Assembly (NCBI RefSeq): GCF_004912165.1
Contig: NZ_STGV01000005.1
Location: forward strand, 310,001-374,000
From: Peteryoungia ipomoeae
Lineage (GTDB): Bacteria; Pseudomonadota; Alphaproteobacteria; Rhizobiales; Rhizobiaceae
DNA: 64,000 nt
Reading direction: 5' to 3'
Shown here: piece by piece, positions 19,955 to 29,130 of the stretch
Position numbering within the stretch: position 1 is the first letter of the stretch
Layout of the letters: each line of letters begins with the position of its first letter
The notes under the pieces: model-generated
The model's input: only the letters and a program-made list of their open reading frames with translations
The model's database searches: none
What the model was told of the DNA's origin: nothing
Made by a program: the position numbers and the translations under genes

Positions 19955-20179
19955 GTGCAGGTACTAGTCCGCGACAACAACGTTGACCAGGCGCTCCGCG
20001 CTCTTAAGAAGAAAATGCAGCGCGAAGGCATCTTCCGTGAAATGAAGATGCGCGACTACTTCGAGAAGCCGTCTGAGAAGCGTGCACGCGAAAAGGCTGA
20101 AGCCGTTCGTCGCGTTCGCAAGCTGGCGCGCAAGAAGATGCAGCGCGAAGGCCTGCTGCCGGCTGCTCGCGGTCGCTGA
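19955..20179 (+). CDS. rpsU: 30S ribosomal protein S21
   Basis: Small basic ribosomal protein of 74 residues needed for initiation on many mRNAs. It starts at a GTG (19955) giving (M)[19 protein letters not shown], with AAAGGAACGGG upstream. The frame extends further 5', but the family always begins here. The basic C-terminus with [15 protein letters not shown] is typical of alphaproteobacteria. It is a single gene with its own hairpin terminator. Confidence 0.95.
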   Translation: MQVLVRDNNVDQALRALKKKMQREGIFREMKMRDYFEKPSEKRAREKAEAVRRVRKLARKKMQREGLLPAARGR

Positions 20180-20211
20180 TCAGCCCCGATTTAGACGTTT
20201 TCCTATGAAAT

Positions 20212-20247
20212 GAGGGCGGGGGCGATTCGAATCGCCGCCGCTCTTTT
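20212..20247 (+). terminator. rho-independent terminator of rpsU
   Basis: A long GC-rich stem (GGGCGGGGGCGAT pairing with ATCGCCGCCGC around a TCGA loop, with small bulges) is followed by CTCTTTTG. It starts 32 bases after the rpsU stop. Confidence 0.75.
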
Positions 20248-20316
20248 GATTTGAAACACGAATTGACGCTGTTCCCGCGGCTTTGGCACGCTGGCAGCGG
20301 CCGGGTGATGCGACCG

Positions 20317-21180
20317 ATGAACAAAACTTCCATCCTCACGACCGTCCTCCCAGCAACCCGCAAGAAACGCCTGGCATCCGCCATGGCCCTGACCGCCGTT
20401 CTGGCGCTTGCCGGCTGCGCGACGACGAACGAGACGACGGACGTCATTCGCCTCGATCGCGCACAGGGCTCCGATGAGAACATTGCGTCGCTGACCTCCG
20501 TCATTCAGGCCAACCCGCGCAATCCGGAAGGCTACAACGTGCGTGGTTCCGCCTATGGCCGCGCCGGCGACTTCAAGCGCGCCATCGACGATTTCAACAC
20601 CGCGCTGCAGCTCAATCCGCAATTCTATCAGGCCTATGCCAACCGCGCGCTTGTCTATCGCAACATGGGCAAGCCGGTCGAAGCCGCTGCCGACTACAAC
20701 ACGGCCCTCAAGCTGAACGCCAATTATGACGTCGCCTATATCGGTCGCGGCAACATCTATCGCCAGGCCGGCCGAATCGACGAGGCCTTCGGTGATTTCA
20801 ACCGTGCCATCCAGCTCAACACGACCGATGGCCGTGCCTATCACAATCGCGGCCTGATCTATCAGCTGCGCGGCGACCACCCGAAGGCAATCGAGGACTT
20901 CTCCAAGGCCATCTCGCTCTCGGGCCGCGCGCCGGAACCGTATAACGGTCGTGGTGTCTCCTATCTCGCCCTCAATGACGACGAAAACGCCTTTGCCGAC
21001 TTCAATCACGCCATCGAGCTGAACAATGGCATCGCCGAGAGCTGGGCAAACCAGGCGATTGTCTATGAACGTCGCGGCGAAAAGGCACGGGCGGCGAAAT
21101 CCTTCAGCCACGCCCTGAGCCTGGATCCAAAATATGAGCCGGCCAAGCAGGGCCTTGCCCGCACGCGCGGCTCGAGCTGA
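20317..21180 (+). CDS. TPR-repeat lipoprotein
   Basis: Lipoprotein of 287 residues from the ATG at 20317. The N-terminus has basic residues (RKKR), a hydrophobic stretch and the lipobox LAGC with Cys34. The rest is about six tetratricopeptide repeats, each with the pattern AYxNRGxxY...G...A..DFN.AI.LN. It resembles NlpI-type lipoproteins, which scaffold envelope or peptidoglycan enzymes; the partner here is unknown. Upstream in-frame starts would add residues before the signal peptide and are disfavoured. Confidence 0.88.
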   Translation: MNKTSILTTVLPATRKKRLASAMALTAVLALAGCATTNETTDVIRLDRAQGSDENIASLTSVIQANPRNPEGYNVRGSAYGRAGDFKRAIDDFNTALQLNPQFYQAYANRALVYRNMGKPVEAAADYNTALKLNANYDVAYIGRGNIYRQAGRIDEAFGDFNRAIQLNTTDGRAYHNRGLIYQLRGDHPKAIEDFSKAISLSGRAPEPYNGRGVSYLALNDDENAFADFNHAIELNNGIAESWANQAIVYERRGEKARAAKSFSHALSLDPKYEPAKQGLARTRGSS

Positions 21181-21206
21181 GCCGACATCAGAGCAGAGAT
21201 CTTGTG

Positions 21207-21239
21207 AGCGGCGGGGAAACCCGCCGCTTTCTTTTTTTT
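21207..21239 (+). terminator. rho-independent terminator after the TPR gene
   Basis: AGCGGCGGG and CCCGCCGCT form a perfect 9-bp stem around a GAAA tetraloop, followed by TTCTTTTTTTT. It starts 27 bases after the stop codon. Confidence 0.93.
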
Positions 21240-21270
21240 GGCGAAAGCCGACAGACAAGCCGCTGAAGGA

Positions 21271-21306
21271 TCAAAGAAAAAGGCGGCCCGCCATGCGGAC
21301 CGCCTT
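21271..21306 (-). terminator. terminator of the cytochrome oxidase subunit IV gene
   Basis: On the minus strand AAGGCGG-T-CCGC and GCGG-G-CCGCCTT pair with one mismatch around a short loop, and are followed by TTTTCTTT. It sits 25 bases after the stop of the minus-strand gene. Confidence 0.8.
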
Positions 21307-21331
21307 CCAATCGATCAATTGTTCAGAGCGC

Positions 21332-21556
21332 TCAGCGCATCATGAACATGCCGGCGACGCTCAGGATGATCCAGACGAGCAGTCCGCCGATGAGGCCAGC
21401 GCCACCGAAAAAGCCAGCAGCCATGGCAAGCATCAGGGCAACAAGAATAACCGTGCCGTATTTCGTGCCGGCGATGAAAAGATCATAGGTCTTTTCATGC
21501 TCCTTGTAGTCCATCGAAGCACCGGTTTCGACCGGACCGGAATGATGTTCGCTCAT
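21332..21556 (-). CDS. aa3-type cytochrome c oxidase subunit IV
   Basis: Small membrane protein of 74 residues. A hydrophilic N-terminus containing MDYKEHEKTYDLFI is followed by a membrane segment built from about 28 to 74 (YGTVILVALMLAMAAGFFGG and a second hydrophobic run). The DYxEHExTY motif marks the alphaproteobacterial aa3 oxidase subunit IV family. The main oxidase subunits are not in the window. Translation could also start at Met15. Confidence 0.88.
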   Translation of the reverse strand: MSEHHSGPVETGASMDYKEHEKTYDLFIAGTKYGTVILVALMLAMAAGFFGGAGLIGGLLVWIILSVAGMFMMR

Positions 21557-21886
21557 GTTCGATCTCCCACGTCATCGTCTTGTGCCGTCAGGGCAAGAAT
21601 CGCTTCTCGCAAGACGGCCAGGTAAAAGGCTGATTTCCGCATACACAAAGCCCGCGCACAGTGCAATCACTGACGCATGGAGTGCGCAAGAATGACGCGC
21701 CACGAAAGCCACACAATCAGGAACGCTGCAGAAAACAAACAAAAACCACCCAGGATTGCAGCGATCTGGTGACGTTGAGCAACATCAAAGACTTTGGTTG
21801 GAGCAAAGGGCAGAAGTGATGACGCGACCATTGCGCGCCGCCGGACCATCCTCTAATCACCGATATATAAGGGGAGAAGATTAAAC
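21557..21886. other. 330-bp gap with a doubtful small frame
   Basis: Promoter region for the subunit IV gene (minus) and the TRAP operon (plus). It holds one minus-strand frame (21667-21849, 60 codons) whose product would have one hydrophobic segment, IAAILGGFCLFSAAFLIVWL. I saw no convincing ribosome site or family match, so I do not call it a gene. GGGGAGAAG precedes the dctQ start. Confidence 0.4.
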
Positions 21887-22438
21887 ATGGGAATTCTACT
21901 GGCACTTTCCCGCCTGATCGATGCCGTCAACGCCTTCATTGGTCGGTCGGTTTCATGGCTGCTTCTGGCCGCGGTGCTGATCAGCGCCGGCAACGCCGTC
22001 ATGCGCAAAAGCTTCGACATGTCGTCAAATGCCTGGCTTGAACTCCAGTGGTATCTGTTCGGCGCCGTCTTCATGCTGGCCGCCGCCTATACACTTTTGA
22101 AGAACGAGCACATTCGCATCGACGTCTTGTCCAGCACCTGGAGCAAACGCACCCGCGACTGGATCGACCTCATCCTGCACATCATCTTTCTCGTGCCCTT
22201 CTCCACCCTGATGGCCTATCTGGCCTGGCCCTGGTTCTGGCGGTCGTTTGTGTCGGGCGAAATTTCGTCGAGCGCGGGCGGCCTGATCATATGGCCGGCA
22301 AAAGCGGCCGTTCTGGTCGGCTTCATCCTTCTGACGGCGCAGGCTTTTTCCGAGATCATCAAGCGCTTTGCCATTCTGACCGGCAGAATGCAGGATCCTG
22401 TTCTCGCTGACACTGCAACAGAAAACACGGAGCGCTGA
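21887..22438 (+). CDS. dctQ: TRAP transporter small permease (DctQ-type)
   Basis: Inner-membrane subunit of 183 residues with four hydrophobic segments; NAVMRKSFDMSSNAWLELQW and YTLLKNEHIRIDVL are typical of the DctQ family. With DctM it forms a sodium-driven, binding-protein-dependent importer of organic acids. The start has GGGGAGAAG upstream. Its stop is one base before dctM. The partner binding protein is the convergent gene at 24473. Confidence 0.92.
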   Translation: MGILLALSRLIDAVNAFIGRSVSWLLLAAVLISAGNAVMRKSFDMSSNAWLELQWYLFGAVFMLAAAYTLLKNEHIRIDVLSSTWSKRTRDWIDLILHIIFLVPFSTLMAYLAWPWFWRSFVSGEISSSAGGLIIWPAKAAVLVGFILLTAQAFSEIIKRFAILTGRMQDPVLADTATENTER

Positions 22439-22439
22439 G

Positions 22440-24347
22440 ATGATCGACCTGATCGCACATAACCTCGCGCCGATCATGTTCACGACCGTGATGCTGCTGC
22501 TTCTGCTCGGCTATCCGGTCGCCTTCACACTGGCCGCTGGTGGCCTGATTTATTTCGTGATCGGCGTCGAACTGTCGATCTTTTCCTCCGAAATCCGTCT
22601 GTTCTGGCCGCTTCTGCAGTCCCATCCCGAGCGCTTTTACGGGATCATGTCGAACGAGACACTGCTCTCGATTCCGTTCTTCACATTGATGGGGATCATT
22701 CTCGAGCGCTCGCGCATGGCAGAAGACCTGCTCGACACGATCGGCCAACTGTTCGGTCCGATCCGCGGTGGCCTCGCCTATGCGGTCATCCTTGTTGGCG
22801 CGCTTCTCGGCGCCACCACCGGCGTCGTTGCCGCCTCGGTCATGGCGATGGGCCTGATCTCGCTGCCGATCATGCTGCGCTATAATTATAATGCACCGCT
22901 CGTCTCCGGCACGATTGCTGCTTCGGGCACGCTGGCGCAGATCGTACCGCCATCCCTGGTTCTGATTGTCATGGCCGATCAGCTAGGACGATCGGTCGGC
23001 GACATGTATGTCGGCGCACTTTACCCGGCGCTTTTGATTATTGCGGCTTACTGCGCCTATATCTTCGCAATCAGCCTGTTCAAGCCGGAATGGGTCCCTG
23101 CCCTGCCGAAGGAAGCCCGCACGCTGGGCGATGGGGTAACCTCGCTCCTGGTGATGATCGCGATCGGCACTGCGCTCTATTTCCTCGGGCATGAAGTGCT
23201 GTTCACCGGCATCCAGAGCGCTGAGTGGCGCCTTGTCGCAGCGCTCGCCTTGGGCGTCATCGCCGTCTACGCCTTCGCACTTCTCAACCGCGGCATGAAT
23301 CTCAACCTCATCTCGCGGTTGGCGCAAGAGGTGATCATCGTCATGGTACCGCCATTGGCGCTGATCTTCCTCGTGCTCGGCACCATCTTCCTCGGCATTG
23401 CCACGCCGACGGAAGGCGGCGCCATGGGCGCAACGGGTGCGCTGATCATCGCCGCCGCCAAGGGTCGTCTGTCGCTTGCCGTGCTGAAGAATGCGCTGGA
23501 TGCATCGACGCGTCTCTCCGCCTTCGTCATGATGATCCTGATGGGTGCCCGCGTCTTCGGCCTCACCTTCTACGGCATCAATGGCAATGTCTGGATCGAG
23601 GATCTGATGCTGGCGCTGCCCGGCGGCGAATATGGCTTCCTGATCGTCGTCACGATCATCGTCTTCATTCTCGGCTGCTTCCTCGACTTCTTCGAGATCG
23701 CCTTCATCATGGTGCCGCTCCTCGTACCCGTGGCGCAGAGCCATGGCATCGATCTGGTCTGGTTCGGCATCATTCTCGGCATCAACCTGCAGACCTCCTT
23801 CCTGACGCCCCCCTTCGGCTTCTCGCTCTTCTATCTGCGCTCTGTTGCGCCCGAAGGCCAATGGAAGGACAAGGTGACAGGGCAGATGCGGGCGGGTGTG
23901 AAAACCCTCGACATCTACAAGGGTGTTCTCCCGTTCATCATCATCCAGTTCGTGATGATCATGGTCGTCATCGCCTTCCCTGGCCTCGTGACACACTACA
24001 AGGGAACGGCGCCGGTGCAGGATCCGAGCACCATCCAGATCCAGGTACCAAGCTCCGGCGGCCTTTCGCTGCCGCCGATGGGCTCTGGCGCCACGCCACC
24101 GCCCTCCTTCGGCCAGCCAACGCCGGGCGGCGCGGCACCGGCCCCCTCGTTCGGACTGCCGCCACCGAGTTTCGGCCAGACACCGCCCGCAGGCGGCGCC
24201 AGCGCACCCGCAGCCCCTGCGGCACCGCCTGCCCCGTCGCTTGGCCTTCCGCCACCAGACTTTGGCGGCGGAAACGCCCCGGCGGCTCAACCGGCAGCGC
24301 CCACACCATCAGCGCCGGATCTGAGCCAGCCGCCCAAGTTCAATTGA
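22440..24347 (+). CDS. dctM: TRAP transporter large permease (DctM-type) with a proline-rich C-terminal tail
   Basis: Membrane channel subunit. Residues 1 to about 520 are the usual DctM domain with a dozen or so hydrophobic segments, including LSIPFFTLMG and ATPTEGGAMGATGAL. At 635 residues it is about 100 longer than many relatives: residues 522-635 form a soluble tail rich in Pro, Ala and Gly, with repeats of the type PPSFGQ, APSFGLPPPSFGQ and APSLGLPPPDFGG. The tail has no known role here. The frame is continuous to a stop followed by a strong terminator, so it is not a frameshift artefact. Confidence 0.93.
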   Translation: MIDLIAHNLAPIMFTTVMLLLLLGYPVAFTLAAGGLIYFVIGVELSIFSSEIRLFWPLLQSHPERFYGIMSNETLLSIPFFTLMGIILERSRMAEDLLDTIGQLFGPIRGGLAYAVILVGALLGATTGVVAASVMAMGLISLPIMLRYNYNAPLVSGTIAASGTLAQIVPPSLVLIVMADQLGRSVGDMYVGALYPALLIIAAYCAYIFAISLFKPEWVPALPKEARTLGDGVTSLLVMIAIGTALYFLGHEVLFTGIQSAEWRLVAALALGVIAVYAFALLNRGMNLNLISRLAQEVIIVMVPPLALIFLVLGTIFLGIATPTEGGAMGATGALIIAAAKGRLSLAVLKNALDASTRLSAFVMMILMGARVFGLTFYGINGNVWIEDLMLALPGGEYGFLIVVTIIVFILGCFLDFFEIAFIMVPLLVPVAQSHGIDLVWFGIILGINLQTSFLTPPFGFSLFYLRSVAPEGQWKDKVTGQMRAGVKTLDIYKGVLPFIIIQFVMIMVVIAFPGLVTHYKGTAPVQDPSTIQIQVPSSGGLSLPPMGSGATPPPSFGQPTPGGAAPAPSFGLPPPSFGQTPPAGGASAPAAPAAPPAPSLGLPPPDFGGGNAPAAQPAAPTPSAPDLSQPPKFN

Positions 24348-24360
24348 GCACCTCGACAAA

Positions 24361-24385
24361 AGCCCCCTCACGGGGGCTTTTTTTT
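24361..24385 (+). terminator. rho-independent terminator of the dctQM operon
   Basis: AGCCCCC and GGGGGCT form a 7-bp stem around TCAC, followed by eight T, 14 bases after the dctM stop. Confidence 0.93.
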
Positions 24386-24420
24386 GCCGATGGGCGGCTG
24401 GAGCCACCCTCCAGACACGA

Positions 24421-24450
24421 AAAAGCCGGCCCCTTTGCGAGGAGCCGGCC
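24421..24450 (-). terminator. rho-independent terminator of the TRAP binding-protein gene
   Basis: On the minus strand GCCGGCTCCT and AGGGGCCGGC pair with one mismatch, and are followed by TTTTTCG. It lies 23 bases after the dctP stop, back to back with the dctM terminator. Confidence 0.85.
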
Positions 24451-24472
24451 ATGTTCAGGAACCAGACAGTGC

Positions 24473-25651
<1,179 letters not shown>

Positions 25652-25793
25652 CTAACCATTTTGCCGGGAGGCTTTCAAGATATCGCGCATGCACCTTTAG
25701 GATTAGACTTTTGTTGCATGTCTGAACGGCGACAGATGGGTCGCCAAGGCGCGCAGGCTGCCCGCGCTGACCTCGCCAAGACGGCCGCTGTTC

Positions 25794-26285
25794 CTAAGGC
25801 AGCATCAGGAGTGCCAGGTCGGGGCCGCCCGGCCTTGAGAGTTGGTAGGCGAAATTGCGTCCCCGCACCAGGCTCAAGACCGCGCGACCATCCGCATCCA
25901 GCAAGTGGACTTCGCCACTCTCCGTTTCGGCCCAGGCGGTCGCAAGCGGAAGGCCGGGCCATACCGCTTCGCACTCTGCCGGGGCATAGAAGTTGCGGTT
26001 TCCGGCGGCCAGGCGCCCGCCTCTTTCGACGAGGCAGACGCTTCTCGTGGTGAAATTGGACAACGAAAAGATGGCCGGAGGCGAAGCTGCCAGGGCCGCA
26101 AGGTCGGTTACCGCCGCAGGGCCGGCGCCGGCCGGCCTCGGAATGGCCCCGGAGATCAGAGGGTCGGTGGCGGGAGCGGCAATCACCCCGTTTGCTGACA
26201 GGCTGGCACCGAAGATCGACAGACCGACCGCCGCAAAACAGGCAGCTCCGGCTGACACCGACAGAACCACTCGAATGGCTTTCAT
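25794..26285 (-). CDS. exported AprI/Inh-like protein (putative protease inhibitor)
   Basis: Protein of 163 residues with a signal peptide or anchor at residues 5-37. The C-terminal 90 residues run FSLSNFTTRSVCLVERG ... AECEAVWPGLPLATAWAE ... GEVHLLDADGRAVLSL ... NFAYQL, the pattern of the AprI/Inh metalloprotease inhibitor domain including a Cys pair (Cys84 and Cys105). No metalloprotease gene is nearby, so target and function are unknown. It stands alone between dctP and the hydroxyacid dehydrogenase. Confidence 0.7.
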   Translation of the reverse strand: MKAIRVVLSVSAGAACFAAVGLSIFGASLSANGVIAAPATDPLISGAIPRPAGAGPAAVTDLAALAASPPAIFSLSNFTTRSVCLVERGGRLAAGNRNFYAPAECEAVWPGLPLATAWAETESGEVHLLDADGRAVLSLVRGRNFAYQLSRPGGPDLALLMLP

Positions 26286-26395
26286 CGAAGCACCCCTTCC
26301 CCCTTGCCCAGGCAGGTCTCAGAAGGATGCGCGCCCTAGCTTGCCGAAGGCTGGAGAGATCGCGAAAAACCTATGGTTCCCTTGGCGGACAGCCT

Positions 26396-27352
26396 TTATT
26401 TGCGGAAGGGCGTCTCGGGCACTGGGGTCAAAGGCTCTCCCTTGGCAAACCAGGTGAGGAGGTTATCGACCACCAGATCGGCCATGGCATCGCGCGTTGC
26501 CACTGAGCCAGAGCCGACATGCGGCAGAAGCGATGCATTTTGCAGCTCAAGCAGGCCAGAGGATACCCTCGGCTCATCGGCATAGACATCGAGACCCGCC
26601 GCAGCGATGGTCCCGTCGGTCAGGGCCTTGACCAGATCGTCCTCGTTGACCGTCGCACCGCGCCCGACATTGATCAGCACACCCGTGGGACCAAGCGCCT
26701 TCAGGATCTCCGCGTCGATGGCACCGACCGTCTCAGGTGTCGACGGCACGATCGAAATCAGCGTGTCGACCGCCGTTGCAAGCGCCTTCAGGCTGTCATG
26801 ATAAACGTAAGGCACGCCATCCCGCTTGTGTCGGGAGAAGTAATGGATCTCGACCTTGAACGGCAGAAGGCGTGCGGCGATTTCAAGGCCGATGCGCCCA
26901 AGGCCATGGATGCCGACACGCCGCCCCTTCAGCGACAGCGGCGACAGCGGAAAGGCACCCTCGCCCTCCCAGCGGCCCACACGCAGATACGCCTCGGCCT
27001 GCGGAAAGCGCCTGACAGTGTTCAAAAGAAGGGCGACGGCCGTATCCGCGACCTCATCGTTCAGCACATCCGGCGTATGGGTCACGATCACGCCGCGCCG
27101 AGCAGCCTCTGCCACATCGACGCCGTCATATCCCACACCGAAACTGCCGATGATCTCCAGATTGGGCAAGACCGCCATCAAGCTTGCCGGGAACCGCCCG
27201 GACACCGCCGCGCCGCGCACACGCGCAAGCGTTTCCGCATCGAGCCCTGGCTCGTCAGCCGACGCGACCGTGATGATTTCGCACGTCTCGGCGAGGCGCG
27301 TCTCGACCCGCGGATGAATGCGGCCGGGAATGAGGATAGCGGGCTTCGTCAT
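26396..27352 (-). CDS. D-2-hydroxyacid dehydrogenase (glyoxylate/hydroxypyruvate reductase-like)
   Basis: NAD(P)-dependent dehydrogenase of 318 residues from the ATG at 27352. The nucleotide loop is GIHGLGRIG (Gly150-Gly155), and the catalytic triad of the family is visible: Arg231 in NVGRGATVNE, Glu260 in YADEP and His278 in LLPHVGSGS. The Arg-rich stretch after strand 2 (YFSRHKRDG) favours NADPH. It lies 44 bases downstream of a LacI-type gene on the same strand and is probably its target and operon partner. The substrate is uncertain. Confidence 0.9.
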   Translation of the reverse strand: MTKPAILIPGRIHPRVETRLAETCEIITVASADEPGLDAETLARVRGAAVSGRFPASLMAVLPNLEIIGSFGVGYDGVDVAEAARRGVIVTHTPDVLNDEVADTAVALLLNTVRRFPQAEAYLRVGRWEGEGAFPLSPLSLKGRRVGIHGLGRIGLEIAARLLPFKVEIHYFSRHKRDGVPYVYHDSLKALATAVDTLISIVPSTPETVGAIDAEILKALGPTGVLINVGRGATVNEDDLVKALTDGTIAAAGLDVYADEPRVSSGLLELQNASLLPHVGSGSVATRDAMADLVVDNLLTWFAKGEPLTPVPETPFRK

Positions 27353-27396
27353 GACATCTCCTTCAACGAGGCGTGTTCCTGGGGGCTTTGCGGCGA

Positions 27397-28413
27397 TCAT
27401 CGAGAGATCGGGCTGGTGGATTGGCGAATCCGCATTTCCGGCTTGATGAGATGGATGCCGTCAGGTTCGTGACTGCCTGCAAGCTTGTCGAGAAGCGCGC
27501 GCGCTGCAAGCCGCCCGACTTCCGCCTGGCCGTTCCACACCGTCGTCAGAGCAGGCGTCGCGATCGACGCCTCCTCCAGATCGTCATAACCGGTGACAGA
27601 AATATCCTTGCCCGGCACGAGACCCGCACGCGCAATACCGTTCATCAACCCGATGGCCACCAGATCGTTCCAGCAGACGGCCGCTGTCGGCTTTTGCGGA
27701 AGCGAGAGGAAATGCACCGCCGCCTCAAAGCCGCCCTGCTTGGTACGCGGGCCTGGAATGCGAAGCCCAGGATCGACCTCGATACCGGCCTTGCGAAGCG
27801 CGTTGACATAGCCCTGATAGCGGTCGCGGCCGGTCGAGGTCTGGTCCGTGCCGCCGATCATCGCAATCGACCGATGGCCAAGGCCGATCAGATGGTTGGT
27901 GGCAAGCGAAATGCCATAGGTGTCGTCGCCCCGATAGATCGGCACATCGAGTCCATCCATTGAGCGGGCGATGAAGATCGCGGGCATGCCGTTGTTTTCG
28001 GCGAGCATGACATCTTCGGGCGGCGTGCCGATCGCCGGCGACATGATGACCCCGTCGCCGCCAAGCTGCAGCAGCGTTTCCACGAACATGCGCTGCTTTT
28101 CGACCGAGTCGTAATGGTTCGACAGAATGAAGGTGTGGCGGCTGCGATCGAGTTCCGTCTCGATCGCCTTCAGGATTTCCCCGTAGAAGGGGTTCATGAT
28201 GTCGTGCACGACGACGCCGATGATGCCGGATCGCGAGGTTCGAAGGCTGGCCGCGCGGCGATTGTAGATATATCCCAGCGCCCGCGCCTGCTCCTTGATT
28301 TTTTCCCGCGTATCGACGGCAACGAGCGGACTGTCGCGCAGTGCAAGTGAGATGGTTGCCGTGGAAAGACCGAGCGATTCTGCAATCGTCGACAGCTTGA
28401 CCTTTTGTGCCAC
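27397..28413 (-). CDS. LacI-family transcriptional regulator
   Basis: Repressor of 338 residues. The N-terminal helix-turn-helix is KLSTIAESLGLSTATISLAL (residues 6-25), followed by the hinge helix around YNRRAASLRTSRSG. The sugar-binding-fold domain follows, with GVVVHDIMNPFYGEI and GYDDLEEASIATPALTTV. The linked hydroxyacid dehydrogenase suggests a sugar-acid or polyol effector. Two overlapping AT-rich palindromes 42 bases upstream suggest autoregulation. Confidence 0.92.
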   Translation of the reverse strand: MAQKVKLSTIAESLGLSTATISLALRDSPLVAVDTREKIKEQARALGYIYNRRAASLRTSRSGIIGVVVHDIMNPFYGEILKAIETELDRSRHTFILSNHYDSVEKQRMFVETLLQLGGDGVIMSPAIGTPPEDVMLAENNGMPAIFIARSMDGLDVPIYRGDDTYGISLATNHLIGLGHRSIAMIGGTDQTSTGRDRYQGYVNALRKAGIEVDPGLRIPGPRTKQGGFEAAVHFLSLPQKPTAAVCWNDLVAIGLMNGIARAGLVPGKDISVTGYDDLEEASIATPALTTVWNGQAEVGRLAARALLDKLAGSHEPDGIHLIKPEMRIRQSTSPISR

Positions 28414-28454
28414 GTGACCTCCCTCGCAGCAGATTTGGGGCGCCTCACGCCACC

Positions 28455-28482
28455 ATTAAACGGTTTAATTAAACAATTTAAT
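28455..28482. promoter_or_regulatory. two overlapping LacI-type operators
   Basis: ATTAAACGGTTTAAT (28455-28469) is a perfect inverted repeat about one central base. ATTAAACAATTTAAT (28468-28482) repeats it with two changes in the middle. They lie 42-69 bases before the LacI gene, in the gap shared with the 3' end of the MarR gene, and are much more AT-rich than the surroundings. Confidence 0.72.
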
Positions 28483-28490
28483 CGCGCCTA

Positions 28491-29045
28491 TCAATCGTCT
28501 TCGTCACTGTCGATGACGTCGCGAACAGAAGAGGGTCGGTCGGAGAGATTTTCATCGATGATCGAGAGCAGCTTGATCAGCTGGCGCGCCTCCTTGCCGG
28601 ACAATCCGCGGATCGCCTGCATTTCGCAGGCGGCCATGGCGGCATTGATCTGGGCGAGGCTTCGACGGCCCTCATCGGTCAGGTAGACCTTGGTCAGCCG
28701 CTGATCCCTGTCATCCGTGTGCCGGGTGACGAAACCTTGCACCTCCATCCGACCGATCGTACGCGTCATGGTCGGCGCCTTGACGCCAAGCCGCTGGGCC
28801 AGCGCGCCCGGCGTCATCCCGTCCTCCGTCGCCAGCAATTGCACCACGCCGTCCTGGCCGGGATAGAGGCCGCTTGTCGCCAATCCGTGAGATAGCCGCG
28901 TTCTCAAGGCCCGCGCAACCTGCGTGAGCGCACTCGACACCATACCGCTGCCGGCAAGATCCTTGCGTTTCAGCTTGTCAGGCTTGTCGGCTTTCTCGGC
29001 CTTGTCACCCTTCGGTGCCTTGTCGGCCTTATCCTTTTTCGCCAT
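28491..29045 (-). CDS. MarR-family transcriptional regulator with a lysine-rich N-terminus
   Basis: Winged-helix regulator of 184 residues from the ATG at 29045. Residues 1-27 are almost only Lys, Asp, Ala and Gly (KDKADKAPKGDKAEKADK), an unusual charged extension. The MarR domain follows with the recognition region TPGALAQRLGVKAPTMTRTI and the wing DDRDQRLTKVYLTDEGR. It is divergent from a creatininase-family gene, 85 bases apart, and probably controls it. Longer upstream frames would run into the divergent gene. Confidence 0.88.
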   Translation of the reverse strand: MAKKDKADKAPKGDKAEKADKPDKLKRKDLAGSGMVSSALTQVARALRTRLSHGLATSGLYPGQDGVVQLLATEDGMTPGALAQRLGVKAPTMTRTIGRMEVQGFVTRHTDDRDQRLTKVYLTDEGRRSLAQINAAMAACEMQAIRGLSGKEARQLIKLLSIIDENLSDRPSSVRDVIDSDEDD

Positions 29046-29130
29046 TACTCTCCCCAGAAGCTGGCAGCCGTCGCGCCGCCGACCGAACGGCCAGCCGCCT
29101 GTCATAACCAAGATCATTCCAGGAGGCCAG

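Noticed and set aside
21667-21849. 60-codon frame with one hydrophobic segment
   Set aside because: No clear ribosome site or family; left as a doubtful frame in the gap note.
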